Source: Acinetobacter sp. XS-4 (lineage in GTDB: Bacteria > Pseudomonadota > Gammaproteobacteria > Pseudomonadales > Moraxellaceae). From it: a DNA stretch of 64,000 nt. The translations under genes were made by a program, and so were the position numbers. Shown piece by piece: positions 54,998-63,739 of the stretch; the stretch's first letter is position 1, and each line of letters starts with the position of its first letter. The DNA lies in NCBI RefSeq assembly GCF_023920705.1, contig NZ_CP094657.1:2542001-2606000 (forward strand), in the 5' to 3' direction. The notes under the pieces are model-generated. The model was not told where the DNA came from and searched no databases. It saw only the letters and a program-made list of their open reading frames with translations.

Positions 54998-55750
54998 CTA
55001 AATATTTTTGGTAGAGGCACGATACAAGGTAGGTGACATGCCTGTATGCAACTTAAACTGACGACAAAAAGCACTATGATCGGTATAACCACAGCGTAAA
55101 CCAATTTGAGTAATCGGTAAGTCAGTCGCAAGCAGTTCAGTGGCGACCTGAAGACGAATTTTGCTAATCATTTGCCGCGGCGTTAAATGGTATATTTTTT
55201 TGCAATAGCGTTCTAACTGAGCCACCGACACACCAGCAATTGCGGTCAAGTGTGCCAACGTAATCGTTTCGGCATAATTCTTTTTAATATATTCCTCAAC
55301 CTGAACCATTTTATAAAAAGCAGGGTGTGTATTTTCAGGTACATTTAAATCATTAGAAATACCCGCTATTCCTACTAGATTTCCATCCGCATCAAATAAA
55401 GGTTCTTTATAAGTCAAACACCAGCCCGACTGGTTCTTTGCATATAAATGCAGTTCTAATTGCTCTGTTAACTTTTTACCACGACGAATTACTTGTAGAT
55501 CTTGAGATGTATATATTTTTCCAAGAGAGTGAGGAAAGACTTCTTCCGAGGTCTTTCCAAGTAACGCAGTTTTATCTTTTAGACCACAGCGATTTACTAA
55601 TGTTTGATTAACAAAGACATAGCGTGCTTCAGTATTTTTGATGAAAAATACCACCGAAGATAAAGCATCAAATAATGGTTCAATACTTTCCAGATTTTTT
55701 AAGAAATCTTCCAAAGTTGTGGTTAGTTTCGGAATTTGAACCAAAGTCAT
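54998..55750 (-). CDS. PAS domain-containing AraC-family regulator
   Basis: A 250-residue regulator with an N-terminal PAS-fold sensor (about residues 25-130: FIKNTEARYVFVNQTLVNRCGLKDKTALLGKTSEEVFP and GVWCLTYKEPLFDADGNLVG-like segments) and a C-terminal AraC double helix-turn-helix (ITLAHLTAIAGVSVAQLERYCKKIYHLTPRQMI and the QIGLRCGYTDHSAFCRQFKLHTGMSPTLYR signature). It is shorter than most AraC proteins because the sensor is PAS instead of a cupin. It sits beside the D-hydroxyproline dehydrogenase genes, where P. aeruginosa has an AraC-type regulator LhpR, so activation of the leftward operon is likely. Confidence 0.85.
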   Translation of the reverse strand: MTLVQIPKLTTTLEDFLKNLESIEPLFDALSSVVFFIKNTEARYVFVNQTLVNRCGLKDKTALLGKTSEEVFPHSLGKIYTSQDLQVIRRGKKLTEQLELHLYAKNQSGWCLTYKEPLFDADGNLVGIAGISNDLNVPENTHPAFYKMVQVEEYIKKNYAETITLAHLTAIAGVSVAQLERYCKKIYHLTPRQMISKIRLQVATELLATDLPITQIGLRCGYTDHSAFCRQFKLHTGMSPTLYRASTKNI

Positions 55751-55794
55751 GAGCTAGAGCGGGCAAAGTAATAACTTGTCTACTCTAGAACATT

Positions 55795-57057
55795 TCATTT
55801 TTGATTTAAAGGAGAAGTAGACATCGCCATAAGGCTTTTTACACGGGTAGGAAGTAATGGCGGTCGAGAGTTAGGTAGCTGCCAATCAAATAGGCAGGCG
55901 GCAGCTGTTGCACAAGTGCTTCCCTGACATGCGCCCATTCCACAACGTGTATGTAATTTTGCATCAATCCAATTACTACGCTCGGCAACCTTATCAAAAG
56001 TCACATCTTCACATCGACAAAAAATAGTTTCTGGACGAGCAAGCGTTTTTAACTCAGCACGCAATTTGAAGCTTTTCTCAAGCAAATGTGCAAATAATCG
56101 ATACCGTTGTCTGTGAGCAAATAATTGACTGGCTTTTTCATTTTGGCCTATAGCTGCATAACCTGCGATGCTACCTTCAACCATCGCCAGCTCACTTCCG
56201 CCAAAACCTGTACACTCACCTGCTGCCCAAACCTGCGGCTGTGATGTACGTTGATAGTCATCGACCACAATCGCATTGTCCTTAATTTGACAACCCATTA
56301 ACTGCCCTAATTGAGTATTCGGTACTAAACCAAACCCACAAGCGAGTCGATCACACTCAATTTCAACAATTCCTTTCGGTGTTTGTAGTCTTACTCGTTC
56401 AAGACGCTCCTGACCAATCGCTTCAATCACATAACTGTCAGGTTGATATAAACGATAAGGTAAAGATAACGCCTGTATTATTTTTGCAGGCCAGCGCCAA
56501 AGTTGTAGTGCAAATTTACGAACGGAAGATGAAGGTGCCTGTTCAGCAACATAGAGAACTTGAGCTTCTGCTTTTTTCGCAGTGTCCGCACTTGCTAAGA
56601 GTAATGGTCCAGATCCTGCAATCACAACACGTTCATTTTTAACAGGTGTACCTGCTTTAATTAAAGCTTGTAAACCACCTGCACCCGTTACTCCAGATAA
56701 GGTCCACCCGGGAAAAGGTAAAAATAGTTCTCTTGCCCCCGTACACAATATAAGCTGACGATAAGACAAATTTAGGCTGTCATGAGATCGCTCAACGAGC
56801 AATTGGCCTACAAAAGGTGCAGCGACAATCTTGGCACCAAATATAAATTCAATATTAGGATGAGCATCAATTTGTTGATATTTCTGCTGCGCCATTTCAG
56901 GTACAGGAAAAATCGGTCCAGCGCGCCAGATTTGACCACCCGCCTGTGGGTTGTTATCCAATATTAAAATTCGCCCACCACTCTCGGCGGCTGCAATAGC
57001 AGCTGACAACCCCGCAGGGCCTGCCCCTACAACTACCACATCGTATTGTTTTTCCAT
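55795..57057 (-). CDS. D-hydroxyproline dehydrogenase, FAD/[2Fe-2S] alpha subunit
   Basis: A 420-residue HcnB/SoxA-like flavoprotein. VVVGAGPAGLSAAIAAAESGG near residue 8 binds FAD and a second Rossmann loop GSGPLLLASA lies near residue 150. The C-terminal RPETIFCRCEDVTF and HTRCGMGACQGSTCATA segments supply four cysteines for a [2Fe-2S] cluster. The ATG at 57057 overlaps the stop of the small ferredoxin-like subunit (TAATG), so it is chosen over the frame opening at 57102. With the small subunit and the DadA-like subunit it should form the heterooligomeric dehydrogenase that oxidises cis-4-hydroxy-D-proline (LhpBEF type). Confidence 0.87.
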   Translation of the reverse strand: MEKQYDVVVVGAGPAGLSAAIAAAESGGRILILDNNPQAGGQIWRAGPIFPVPEMAQQKYQQIDAHPNIEFIFGAKIVAAPFVGQLLVERSHDSLNLSYRQLILCTGARELFLPFPGWTLSGVTGAGGLQALIKAGTPVKNERVVIAGSGPLLLASADTAKKAEAQVLYVAEQAPSSSVRKFALQLWRWPAKIIQALSLPYRLYQPDSYVIEAIGQERLERVRLQTPKGIVEIECDRLACGFGLVPNTQLGQLMGCQIKDNAIVVDDYQRTSQPQVWAAGECTGFGGSELAMVEGSIAGYAAIGQNEKASQLFAHRQRYRLFAHLLEKSFKLRAELKTLARPETIFCRCEDVTFDKVAERSNWIDAKLHTRCGMGACQGSTCATAAACLFDWQLPNSRPPLLPTRVKSLMAMSTSPLNQK

Positions 57058-57287
57058 TATTGTGTTTCCACCTTCATGTCTTGCTGGCACAGCGTCTGAC
57101 AAGCAAGCACTCTGAGTCCATTAATATTGACACGGCATTCCTGACAAACTCCCATTCCACAAAATGGAGTACGTTTTTCACCACAAACAGATAGACGACT
57201 GTAAGACTTTGCTTGTGCTAAAGCAGCAGCAACACTGGTGCCCTCAATCACAGAAACTGATTGTCCGTTAATAAAAAGCTGAATCAT
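57057..57287 (-). CDS. D-hydroxyproline dehydrogenase, small [2Fe-2S] subunit
   Basis: A 76-residue ferredoxin-like protein of the HcnA/SoxX type. The CGMGVCQEC segment (cysteines at residues 43, 48 and 51) and the later RVLACQT cysteine (63) are the four cluster ligands. It is squeezed between the two flavoprotein genes: its ATG follows the TAG of the upstream gene without any gap and its stop overlaps the next start. This tight packing indicates stoichiometric synthesis of one enzyme complex that carries electrons from hydroxyproline to the respiratory chain. Confidence 0.88.
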   Translation of the reverse strand: MIQLFINGQSVSVIEGTSVAAALAQAKSYSRLSVCGEKRTPFCGMGVCQECRVNINGLRVLACQTLCQQDMKVETQ

Positions 57288-58391
57288 CTATGCAGCTCCT
57301 ATAAAACGATGTGGTAAAAAAGGTTCAGGATCTATATCAAAAGTTAATCCACACACATGGGAAGCAATAAGTCTTGCTGTACCTGTCGCAGTGGTTACAC
57401 CTAGTCCTTCATGACCAACCGCTAAATAAACCGATTGAAATGCAGGATGTCGTCCAATAACAGGAATGCAATCCGGAGTAGCTGCACGAAAACCAGTCCA
57501 TGCCCGAATAACATTAAGATCAGCCAAAGCTGGAAAATAATCAGCAGCCTCTTTAAGCACACGCGTAAACACTTCTGGCTCTACGGTCGGATCAACCGTA
57601 TTGAACTGACGAGATGACCCAATAAAAAGTTGACCTGTCGGTCTAGGTTGAATATTACAAGCGACCGAAATTCCACTTGTCGCTTGAGTGCTGGCCGCAT
57701 AAGCTAAAGCCACTAACGTATGTTTTACATTTAATCCAGGATAACGATCGGTAATAGCCAGATGACCTTTTTTAGGTTCAATCGGTAACTCTGGAAAAAA
57801 ATCTGTCGCATGAATGCCGTTAGCCAAAACAATATGTGCTGCTTCGAGCCATGTTCCATCACTTAACTGAACCCGATTTTCTTCAATATGAATAACTTTA
57901 GCTTGTTGAAACTGAATCTTTTGTGGGAATTGTTTTAACAACCATTCAGCAGCACAGGGTGCATATAAAATGCCATCATCAAAAACTTCTAATCCACCGT
58001 AAAGACCGTGCTTTAAGTGAGGTTCAAGCTGACGAACTTCATCTGCGTTTCGAAGTTGGCAACGGACGCCTTGTGCAGTGAGACGTTGATATTTTTCTTC
58101 GGCAATCTGCATTTCTTCTGAGCTACTTGCCAGCCATAAAGTTGGTGTTTGGCGATACGCGCATTCTTCCGAAAGCTCGTGCCCTAATTCATGCCATAAC
58201 TGAACTGACCAATGACTAAGTTTTAATTCGGCTTCCAAGTCATCCATAATGACCAAATGCCCCATGCCCGCAGCTGTTGCACCACCGATACGAGCATCTA
58301 AAACTTGCACATTTAACCCTTGTCGGGCTAACTCATAAGCACATGCCGCACCTACAATGCCTGCCCCAATGACGATGGCATCGGTTCTCAT
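57288..58391 (-). CDS. lhpB: D-hydroxyproline dehydrogenase, DadA-like FAD subunit
   Basis: A 367-residue D-amino-acid dehydrogenase-like flavoprotein. [20 protein letters not shown] at the N-terminus binds FAD, and the C-terminal [20 protein letters not shown] and [18 protein letters not shown] segments form the substrate site. It should oxidise cis-4-hydroxy-D-proline to pyrroline-4-hydroxy-2-carboxylate. The ATG at 58391 overlaps the epimerase stop by 4 bp (ATGA), so it is preferred to the frame opening at 58406. The lhpB symbol follows the P. aeruginosa three-subunit enzyme. Confidence 0.87.
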   Translation of the reverse strand: MRTDAIVIGAGIVGAACAYELARQGLNVQVLDARIGGATAAGMGHLVIMDDLEAELKLSHWSVQLWHELGHELSEECAYRQTPTLWLASSSEEMQIAEEKYQRLTAQGVRCQLRNADEVRQLEPHLKHGLYGGLEVFDDGILYAPCAAEWLLKQFPQKIQFQQAKVIHIEENRVQLSDGTWLEAAHIVLANGIHATDFFPELPIEPKKGHLAITDRYPGLNVKHTLVALAYAASTQATSGISVACNIQPRPTGQLFIGSSRQFNTVDPTVEPEVFTRVLKEAADYFPALADLNVIRAWTGFRAATPDCIPVIGRHPAFQSVYLAVGHEGLGVTTATGTARLIASHVCGLTFDIDPEPFLPHRFIGAA

Positions 58392-59320
58392 AGCTGAATA
58401 CCCCAAGCAAATGGGTCATTTTCATCCATAAATAAAGTTGCTTCGGCACTCATGTAAGCTTCACCACGAATGGTTGGAATAACATATTCCCCTGCTTGCT
58501 CATACGAGGCAATAAACTGGCTACCGATAATGCTGGCTTGTTTCCATAACTTTCCTGGTTCAAGTTTGCCATCTGCAGCTAAGCAAGCAATTTTTGCACT
58601 GGTTCCAGTTCCACATGGTGAACGGTCATATGCCTTGCCCGGGCAAAGTACAAAATTTTTACTGTCCGCTTCAGTGTCACTTGCAAATAATTCAATATGG
58701 TCAATTTCTTGTCCATCTTTACCAGTTATTCCTTGTGCCGTAAGCGCTTGTCTGACTGTCCACGCATAGTCAGTCAGTTGATCTAAATTATCACTTGCAA
58801 CACGTTGACCATGGTCATTAATCAAGAAGAACCAGTTACCACCCCATGCAATATCACCAGTAACTTTTCCATATTTTTCAACATCAACTTCGACCGCTTT
58901 TTTATAACGATATGCTGGTACATTTCTCACGCTAACTGAATGATCTTCATGCAATGTCGCCTCAACATCACCCACTGGTGTTTCAATTAAATGCGTACCT
59001 ACTTGTATTTTCCCCAAGTGTGCTAACGAAGCGACTACACCAATCGTGCCATGACCACACATGCCTAGATAACCTGTGTTATTAAAGAAAATTACGCCTG
59101 CACTCGCTTTAGGATTCACTGGTTTACACAATAATGCTCCAACCAAAACATCATTACCGCGCGGCTCTAACATAGTTGCTCTACGGAAATGGTCATATTG
59201 TTCTGATAATATTTTTCGACGGCTTTCCATGTCTCCTGTACCTAAATCAGGAAAACCTTCAAGCACTAATCGTGTTGGTTCACCACCAGTATGAGAGTCC
59301 AAAATTTTTACTGTTTTCAT
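58388..59320 (-). CDS. lhpA: 4-hydroxyproline 2-epimerase
   Basis: A 310-residue proline-racemase-family protein. It converts trans-4-hydroxy-L-proline to cis-4-hydroxy-D-proline. Both catalytic cysteines are present: [12 protein letters not shown] near residue 88 and [13 protein letters not shown] near residue 236. This excludes the trans-3-hydroxyproline dehydratase branch, which lacks one of them. The gene context (D-hydroxyproline dehydrogenase, deaminase, KGSADH) favours hydroxyproline over proline as substrate. AAGGATAC precedes the ATG. It is the first gene of the four-gene leftward operon. Confidence 0.93.
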   Translation of the reverse strand: MKTVKILDSHTGGEPTRLVLEGFPDLGTGDMESRRKILSEQYDHFRRATMLEPRGNDVLVGALLCKPVNPKASAGVIFFNNTGYLGMCGHGTIGVVASLAHLGKIQVGTHLIETPVGDVEATLHEDHSVSVRNVPAYRYKKAVEVDVEKYGKVTGDIAWGGNWFFLINDHGQRVASDNLDQLTDYAWTVRQALTAQGITGKDGQEIDHIELFASDTEADSKNFVLCPGKAYDRSPCGTGTSAKIACLAADGKLEPGKLWKQASIIGSQFIASYEQAGEYVIPTIRGEAYMSAEATLFMDENDPFAWGIQL

Positions 59321-59445
59321 AGAAGTATCCTTACATTTTTTTCTAGGATGACTGATCTCAAAACAGCAAGCTTGATCGTTTTCTTATGAATCGATGACGA
59401 AATCAGCATAGTGAAAACTTGCTTCACCTAAACTAAAGACAAAAA

Positions 59446-59466
59446 AATTAGGCCAGTGGCCTAATT
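59446..59466 (-). terminator. Terminator of the GntR gene
   Basis: AATTAGGCC (59446-59454) and GGCCTAATT (59458-59466) form a perfect 9-bp stem with a 3-nt loop; on the minus strand seven T follow directly. It lies 33 bp after the GntR stop and upstream of the epimerase promoter. Confidence 0.9.
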
Positions 59467-59499
59467 CAAATAACGCTGAAATGATTAAGAATGTAGCAC

Positions 59500-60213
59500 T
59501 TATTTTTTCACATTTTTATTGTGAGGTAGATGTTCATAAAGTGATTGGCAAACACCATTAATATGCTCTTCAATTAATTTAACCGCTAAATCAACGTCTT
59601 TGGCTTTGCAGGCTTTCACAATTTCTCTGTGTTCATCATTTGCACGTGATTTGCCTTCTGAAACATTCATTTGTAATCTTAAATAGCGCTCAATCTTATC
59701 GTAAATAGAACGAATTAATCCAAGCATATACGGCCGCTGTGCTGGTTCATAAAGGCATGCATGTAACTGCCAATTGAGAGTGGTCCAGCTTCCAATATCC
59801 ATGTTATCAATAAAGGCATTACAAATTTCATCAGCCTTTTTATAAGTTTCTTCCGTCATATTCGGTACGGCGAGCTGAATCAGTTTCGTTTCCAACATCA
59901 CTCGGACTTCAAAAATCTGTGCCAACTCTTCTTCAGAAATACGAGTCACAATTGCGCCACGATTTTTTATAAACTCAACCAAGCCTTCGGCTTCAAGTTG
60001 CTTTAAAGCTTCACGTACGGGAATTTTGCTAACATTAAAAAGTTTGGCAATTTCATCCTGACGAATCGGTTCACCTTCAGCAATATGCCCTGCAATAATT
60101 GCTTCTCTAATATATTTGACAATAACTTCAGATACCGAAGGCATTGCACCAAGATTTGATACATTAAAAGATGGTAGCGTCACGAATATTCTCTTAACCT
60201 CAAAATATGACAC
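59500..60213 (-). CDS. GntR-family (FCD) regulator of hydroxyproline use
   Basis: A regulator of up to 237 residues. The GntR winged helix (VKYIREAIIAGHIAEGEPIRQDEIAKLFNVSKIPVREALKQLEAEGLVE, about residues 32-80) is followed by an all-helical FCD effector domain with metal-type histidines (HACLYEPAQRP, NDEHREIV, LIEEHINGV). The start is uncertain: GTG at 60213, GTG at 60183 and ATG at 60144 are all possible. FCD-type GntR regulators bind short palindromes like the GTATAC-centred sites at 50130 and 62609, so this protein is the best candidate for them. It is monocistronic with its own terminator. Confidence 0.85.
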   Translation of the reverse strand: MSYFEVKRIFVTLPSFNVSNLGAMPSVSEVIVKYIREAIIAGHIAEGEPIRQDEIAKLFNVSKIPVREALKQLEAEGLVEFIKNRGAIVTRISEEELAQIFEVRVMLETKLIQLAVPNMTEETYKKADEICNAFIDNMDIGSWTTLNWQLHACLYEPAQRPYMLGLIRSIYDKIERYLRLQMNVSEGKSRANDEHREIVKACKAKDVDLAVKLIEEHINGVCQSLYEHLPHNKNVKK

Positions 60214-60604
60214 AAATAAAAGGATGATAATTTTTATTCATCCGCCATAATGAAATCATTGCTTTTCAAGCATTATTTTCGGCACGGCTTACCTTTATTT
60301 CAATGCTGCTAAAACTCATTTTCTCTATTTATTGGAGCTAATAATTTTTAACTGCATTAATAGCTAAAGTATACTTTATACCATTTAATTCACAAAACTA
60401 TTATTAGACTATGCTGAAATCGTCATCATTTTATTGTATCTAACCAAGCAAATCATAATAAATAGCAGCATACTACCCTGTTCTCTTGATGGGCAACTGT
60501 CAAAAAGATTCCTATCCATTTAGCTGAGTTATTGCCTGCAAGATAAAATTTTTATCTTGTAAAAATCATGCTGCATAAAACTTTTAAAGTTTGAGTCACT
60601 TCAT
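60214..60604. promoter_or_regulatory. Divergent gap GntR / DMT carrier
   Basis: About 390 bp, AT-rich. It holds the 21-bp inverted repeat at 60539-60559 and a weak GTATAC-centred site at 60369-60374 (about 12 of 18 positions of the cluster palindrome). Nothing else stands out. Confidence 0.4.
60539..60559. promoter_or_regulatory. Inverted repeat before the DMT transporter gene
   Basis: CAAGATAAAA-T-TTTTATCTTG is a perfect 10-1-10 dyad 45 bp before the transporter ATG. It has no T-run after it and differs from the GntR palindrome, so it may be the site of another regulator or a leader hairpin. Confidence 0.45.
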
Positions 60605-61510
60605 ATGAGTACGCCAACAGAAGCAAAATTTTCCCTGAATTATTATACGGGTTTCTTATCTGTACTATTTGCTGCTTTTCTATGGGGTACGGCAGGTACA
60701 GCGGCATCTTTTGCAAAAGGCATTAGTCCACTTGTAATTGCTACCATTTCTGTGAGCTTTGGTGGATTAATTCATACGTTTTTAAGCTTAAAAGCCATTA
60801 AACAAAATTACCAAAAACTATTTAACTTTAAATCCCAAGTTCTTATTGCGGTCATTGTTTCAATTCTTTGTCCATTTGCATTTTATTCATCTGTCTCTTT
60901 AGCGGGTGTTTCTATTGGCACCGTGATTTCTATTGGCTGCGCACCTTTGTTTTCAGTGCTTTTGGAATGGATTTTAGATAAACGAAAACTTTCTTTAAAA
61001 TGGCTCATCAGTTTTATTCTCGGTTTTTTAGGAATTATTTTACTCTCTTATGCAGGTGATCATGCGCAACACCAAATCGTACAATCTGATCGTATTTTAG
61101 GGGTATTTTTTGGCTTACTTTCTAGCCTTAGCTATGCAACATATTCTTGGATAATGAGAAACCTAATTCGCCAAGATGTCGACTCAAGAGCTGCCATGGG
61201 AGTGATTTTTGGTATCTCTGCAATGCTGGTACTACCTACATTATTCTTTACAGCACAAAACCTTTTTGATTACCCAACTAACATTTGGGTTGCGATTTAT
61301 ATTCCGATTGTTCCTATGTTTTTGGGCTATTTATTTTTTAGCTTTGGTCTTAAACGAATTCCAGCAAGTCAGGCTATGACACTAGCTTTAGTTGAGATTC
61401 CAGTTGCAGCATTATTAGCAGTTGTTGTAGTGGGTGAAAGTTTAACAATGCATAGTTATTTAGGTTTAATTCTCATTTTTCTCTGCGTTATTGTTCTGAC
61501 CAAAAAGTAA
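60605..61510 (+). CDS. DMT-family (EamA) transporter
   Basis: A 301-residue membrane protein with ten predicted helices in two EamA repeats (AAFLWGTAGTAASFAKGISPLVIATIS at the start of the first; LLSSLSYATYSWIMRNLI at the start of the second). Such drug/metabolite transporters mostly export amino acids and related compounds, and some import. It is located between the GntR gene and the deaminase gene of the hydroxyproline cluster, so it may relieve accumulation of pathway intermediates or carry imino acids. The ribosome-binding site is weak. A bidirectional terminator separates it from the deaminase. Confidence 0.85.
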   Translation: MSTPTEAKFSLNYYTGFLSVLFAAFLWGTAGTAASFAKGISPLVIATISVSFGGLIHTFLSLKAIKQNYQKLFNFKSQVLIAVIVSILCPFAFYSSVSLAGVSIGTVISIGCAPLFSVLLEWILDKRKLSLKWLISFILGFLGIILLSYAGDHAQHQIVQSDRILGVFFGLLSSLSYATYSWIMRNLIRQDVDSRAAMGVIFGISAMLVLPTLFFTAQNLFDYPTNIWVAIYIPIVPMFLGYLFFSFGLKRIPASQAMTLALVEIPVAALLAVVVVGESLTMHSYLGLILIFLCVIVLTKK

Positions 61511-61521
61511 TTCATAGAAAT

Positions 61522-61555
61522 AAAAAAAGAGGCTAAATTGTTAGCCTCTTTTTTT
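61522..61555. terminator. Bidirectional intrinsic terminator
   Basis: AGAGGCTAA and TTAGCCTCT form a stem with an ATTG loop, flanked by A-run and T-run, between the convergent DMT and deaminase genes. Confidence 0.93.
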
Positions 61556-61567
61556 ATGGATACTTAC

Positions 61568-62503
61568 TTAGATTTCAGCGGACCAGTTACGGTACCACGT
61601 ACGGAATAACTCATACTGAGTTTCAACATATTTACGTTGCGATTCGCTCAATGCATCAGTCTCATTAAAATGTAAGGTATATTCTTTATCACCGTTAAGT
61701 ACCATTAAGTATTTATAGTAAAGAACAAGATCCGTTCCTTCGTCAAAAGAAGATAAAACTTCTAATGCACTTGATAACTCTTGTGCTAAGCGACGGGCTT
61801 TTGCATCACCTGCTGCAGCTTTTTTACTAAGGTCAACCAACAGTAAAACTTCTTTAGGTAAAGCATTACCAATCCCTGTAATCGCACCGGTTGCATTACA
61901 GTTGACGAAGCCATGGAAAACTTGAGTGTCTACGCCCGCCATTAAAGTGACTGAATCATCTTGTGAAGTAATGAATTCAGCTGCGTAACGCATATCGGCA
62001 GCGCCACCAAATTCTTTAAAACCAATTAAGTTTGGAAACTCACGGCGTAATTCAAAAAATAAATCTGCACGAGTTGCAAATCCATAATATGGACTATTGT
62101 AAATCACCGAAGGTAAGCTTGGAGCTGCTTTTAAAATGGCAGAAAAGTGAGCTTTTTGTGCAGTTGGTGATGCACCGCGTGATAGTACACGTGGAATAAC
62201 CATAAGCCCTTGTGCACCTACCTTTTCTGCATGAGCTGCATGAGAAACTGCTTCTTTTGAATTCACTGCACCAGTACCAACAATTGTTGGAATGCCAGCA
62301 GCAACAAGTCGTGCTACACCTTCTTGGCGTTGAGCTTCTGTCAATAAAGGCCAATCACCCATAGAACCACAATACACTACCGCACTCATGCCCGCTTCAA
62401 TCAGCTCATGCCCTTTTTTCACAAGCGCGTCAAAATCTGGCTCACGGTTAGGAGTACATGGGGTCATTAACGCCGGGATACATCCTGTGAAGATATTACT
62501 CAT
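61568..62503 (-). CDS. lhpC: Pyrroline-4-hydroxy-2-carboxylate deaminase (DHDPS family)
   Basis: A 311-residue DapA/NanA-superfamily TIM barrel. It is predicted to convert 1-pyrroline-4-hydroxy-2-carboxylate to alpha-ketoglutarate semialdehyde with loss of ammonia and water. VVYCGSMGDWPLLTEAQR replaces the usual GTTGE loop. VIYNSPYYGF carries the tyrosine, and NLIGFKEFGGAADM carries the Schiff-base lysine (near residue 168). The family has many activities; this one is chosen because the epimerase, dehydrogenase and KGSADH of the pathway are all present. GAGGAAT precedes the ATG. A perfect palindromic operator lies 106 bp upstream. Confidence 0.88.
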   Translation of the reverse strand: MSNIFTGCIPALMTPCTPNREPDFDALVKKGHELIEAGMSAVVYCGSMGDWPLLTEAQRQEGVARLVAAGIPTIVGTGAVNSKEAVSHAAHAEKVGAQGLMVIPRVLSRGASPTAQKAHFSAILKAAPSLPSVIYNSPYYGFATRADLFFELRREFPNLIGFKEFGGAADMRYAAEFITSQDDSVTLMAGVDTQVFHGFVNCNATGAITGIGNALPKEVLLLVDLSKKAAAGDAKARRLAQELSSALEVLSSFDEGTDLVLYYKYLMVLNGDKEYTLHFNETDALSESQRKYVETQYELFRTWYRNWSAEI

Positions 62504-62608
62504 AATTATTCCTCAGTAATACAAATAAAACTCTGGGTAGTCGTACTTTCGAGTTAATCCATCTCAAAAGTTATGGAATGGGATTAATAGCTGCTTAATC
62601 ATTCTTCA

Positions 62609-62626
62609 TATATCGTATACGATATA
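62609..62626. promoter_or_regulatory. Putative GntR operator before lhpC
   Basis: TATATCGTATACGATATA is a perfect 18-bp palindrome, identical to the core of the site before the APC permease 12.5 kb away. Confidence 0.82.
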
Positions 62627-62880
62627 CAACAAAAAGAATAGTCTTTCCCTTTAAATTCTTTAAATGAGTAAAAATCCATATAAATCAAATAGTAATTTTA
62701 TTAGTAGAATTAAAAATAAGATTCATCCCATATTTTTTTAAAAATTGAATCTAAAAAAATTATGAAATTTAAAAATTAGTGCTGAGAAGAGAAATTAAAT
62801 CTGAGCTTATAGGCGCTCAAAAAACAACCGCAGAACATTAGCCATTAGTCGCACCTCCCTATTTTTATTCATTTTTGCTG

Positions 62881-62988
62881 GTAAAGTGCTTTACATGGTT
62901 TGATACAACCTACTTAACTCAGATGCATAATTCACCTGTTACCGCATCTGATGTTTTTTGAGCCTCTAGTCCGCTAGAGGCTTTTTTT
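62881..62988 (+). ncRNA. Candidate small RNA with two hairpins
   Basis: CAGATGC (62920-62926) and GCATCTG (62944-62950) form a 7-bp stem followed by TTTTTT. Next, AGCCTCTAG (62961-62969) and CTAGAGGCT (62974-62982) form a 9-bp stem around TCCG, followed by T-run: an excellent terminator with no gene upstream on the plus strand for it to serve. The 5' end is unknown; the GTAAAG-TG-CTTTAC dyad at 62881 may be promoter-associated. Confidence 0.45.
62961..62988 (+). terminator. Intrinsic terminator in a gene-free region
   Basis: A 9-bp perfect stem with a TCCG tetraloop and a following run of T. The nearest upstream gene on this strand ends at 61510, beyond its own terminator. Confidence 0.85.
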
Positions 62989-63045
62989 ATTATTGATTTA
63001 AAAGCTGATATATTAAATTTCTAGACATAATTAAAGACAAGAAAA

Positions 63046-63669
63046 ATGGATCGAATTTTAAAATTAAGTATTTTAAGTTTTCCTGTTTTATTATTAAGTG
63101 GTTGCATTGGCTGTTATAACCCAACAGGCTGTAACCGTGATACTTCGCCTTATTTCTATACAACCCAAATCACTCACGTCAAAGGGGTAACAGTTCCTGT
63201 TGGAACAAAACTGGTTTATAAATCTCAAAAGTCAAAACAGAAAAATGAGCAAACTGCACCACTTAAAGAAGAACATATAACAGGAATAAAGCTACCAAAA
63301 GATAGCGCTATGCTTTGGGGAGGAATGCCCACCAATCATCTCCTTCAATTTGCTAATTCCGAAATGCAGGGATTTACAGCCTACCGAGCACAAGAAGCTC
63401 CTGCTGTATATTCCAATCAATTTTTAAAACTCTGGAAAGAATGTGATAGTGATTTAGATATTTCTATCAAAAATAAAAACGACTGGAGCTTTAATCCTAC
63501 AAATATCAAAATTATTGGGTGTGGAATTAACTATCAAGAAAGAGCTTCGTACAACACCAATAACCCAAGCCAAGATAAAGTTGATATTTTTCTCATCAAA
63601 ATTAATCAGGCTTTACAACAACTGCCCCAACAAAAAGAATATCCAGTTATTCACTATTCCCAAAATTAA
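63046..63669 (+). CDS. Hypothetical lipoprotein
   Basis: A 207-residue protein of no family I recognise. Residues 1-19 form a lipoprotein signal (ILKLSILSFPVLLLSGC) with a good LSGC lipobox. Three further cysteines follow soon after (IGCYNPTGC) and two more are near the C-terminus (WKECDSD, IIGCGINY), so disulfides in the periplasm are likely. There are no membrane segments beyond the signal. It is monocistronic, with a weak AAGA site before the ATG and a bidirectional terminator after it. Confidence 0.75.
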   Translation: MDRILKLSILSFPVLLLSGCIGCYNPTGCNRDTSPYFYTTQITHVKGVTVPVGTKLVYKSQKSKQKNEQTAPLKEEHITGIKLPKDSAMLWGGMPTNHLLQFANSEMQGFTAYRAQEAPAVYSNQFLKLWKECDSDLDISIKNKNDWSFNPTNIKIIGCGINYQERASYNTNNPSQDKVDIFLIKINQALQQLPQQKEYPVIHYSQN

Positions 63670-63677
63670 ATTAATAA

Positions 63678-63703
63678 AAAAGCCCGCTTTTCAGCAGGCT
63701 TTT
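63678..63703. terminator. Bidirectional terminator
   Basis: AAAAGCC (63678-63684) and GGCTTTT (63697-63703), with an inner GC/GC pair, form the stem; A and T runs flank it. It separates convergent genes. Confidence 0.85.
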
Positions 63704-63739
63704 ATTTCAATTTGAACTAGCAAATTTAATTAAAAAAAA

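Larger units (their letters stand above)
62504..63045. other. Gap with operator and possible sRNA
   Basis: A 542-bp gene-free stretch. It holds the GntR palindrome (62609-62626), AT-rich DNA with nothing evident (62630-62860), a GTAAAG-TG-CTTTAC dyad (62881-62894), and two hairpins each followed by a T-run (62920-62988). Confidence 0.6.

Noticed and set aside
58388..59320. trans-3-hydroxyproline dehydratase instead of epimerase
   Set aside because: Both catalytic cysteines of the racemase/epimerase are present, whereas the dehydratase branch lacks one.
60363..60380. Fourth GntR operator centred on GTATAC before the DMT gene
   Set aside because: Only about 12 of 18 positions match, which is near what AT-rich DNA with a chance GTATAC would give.
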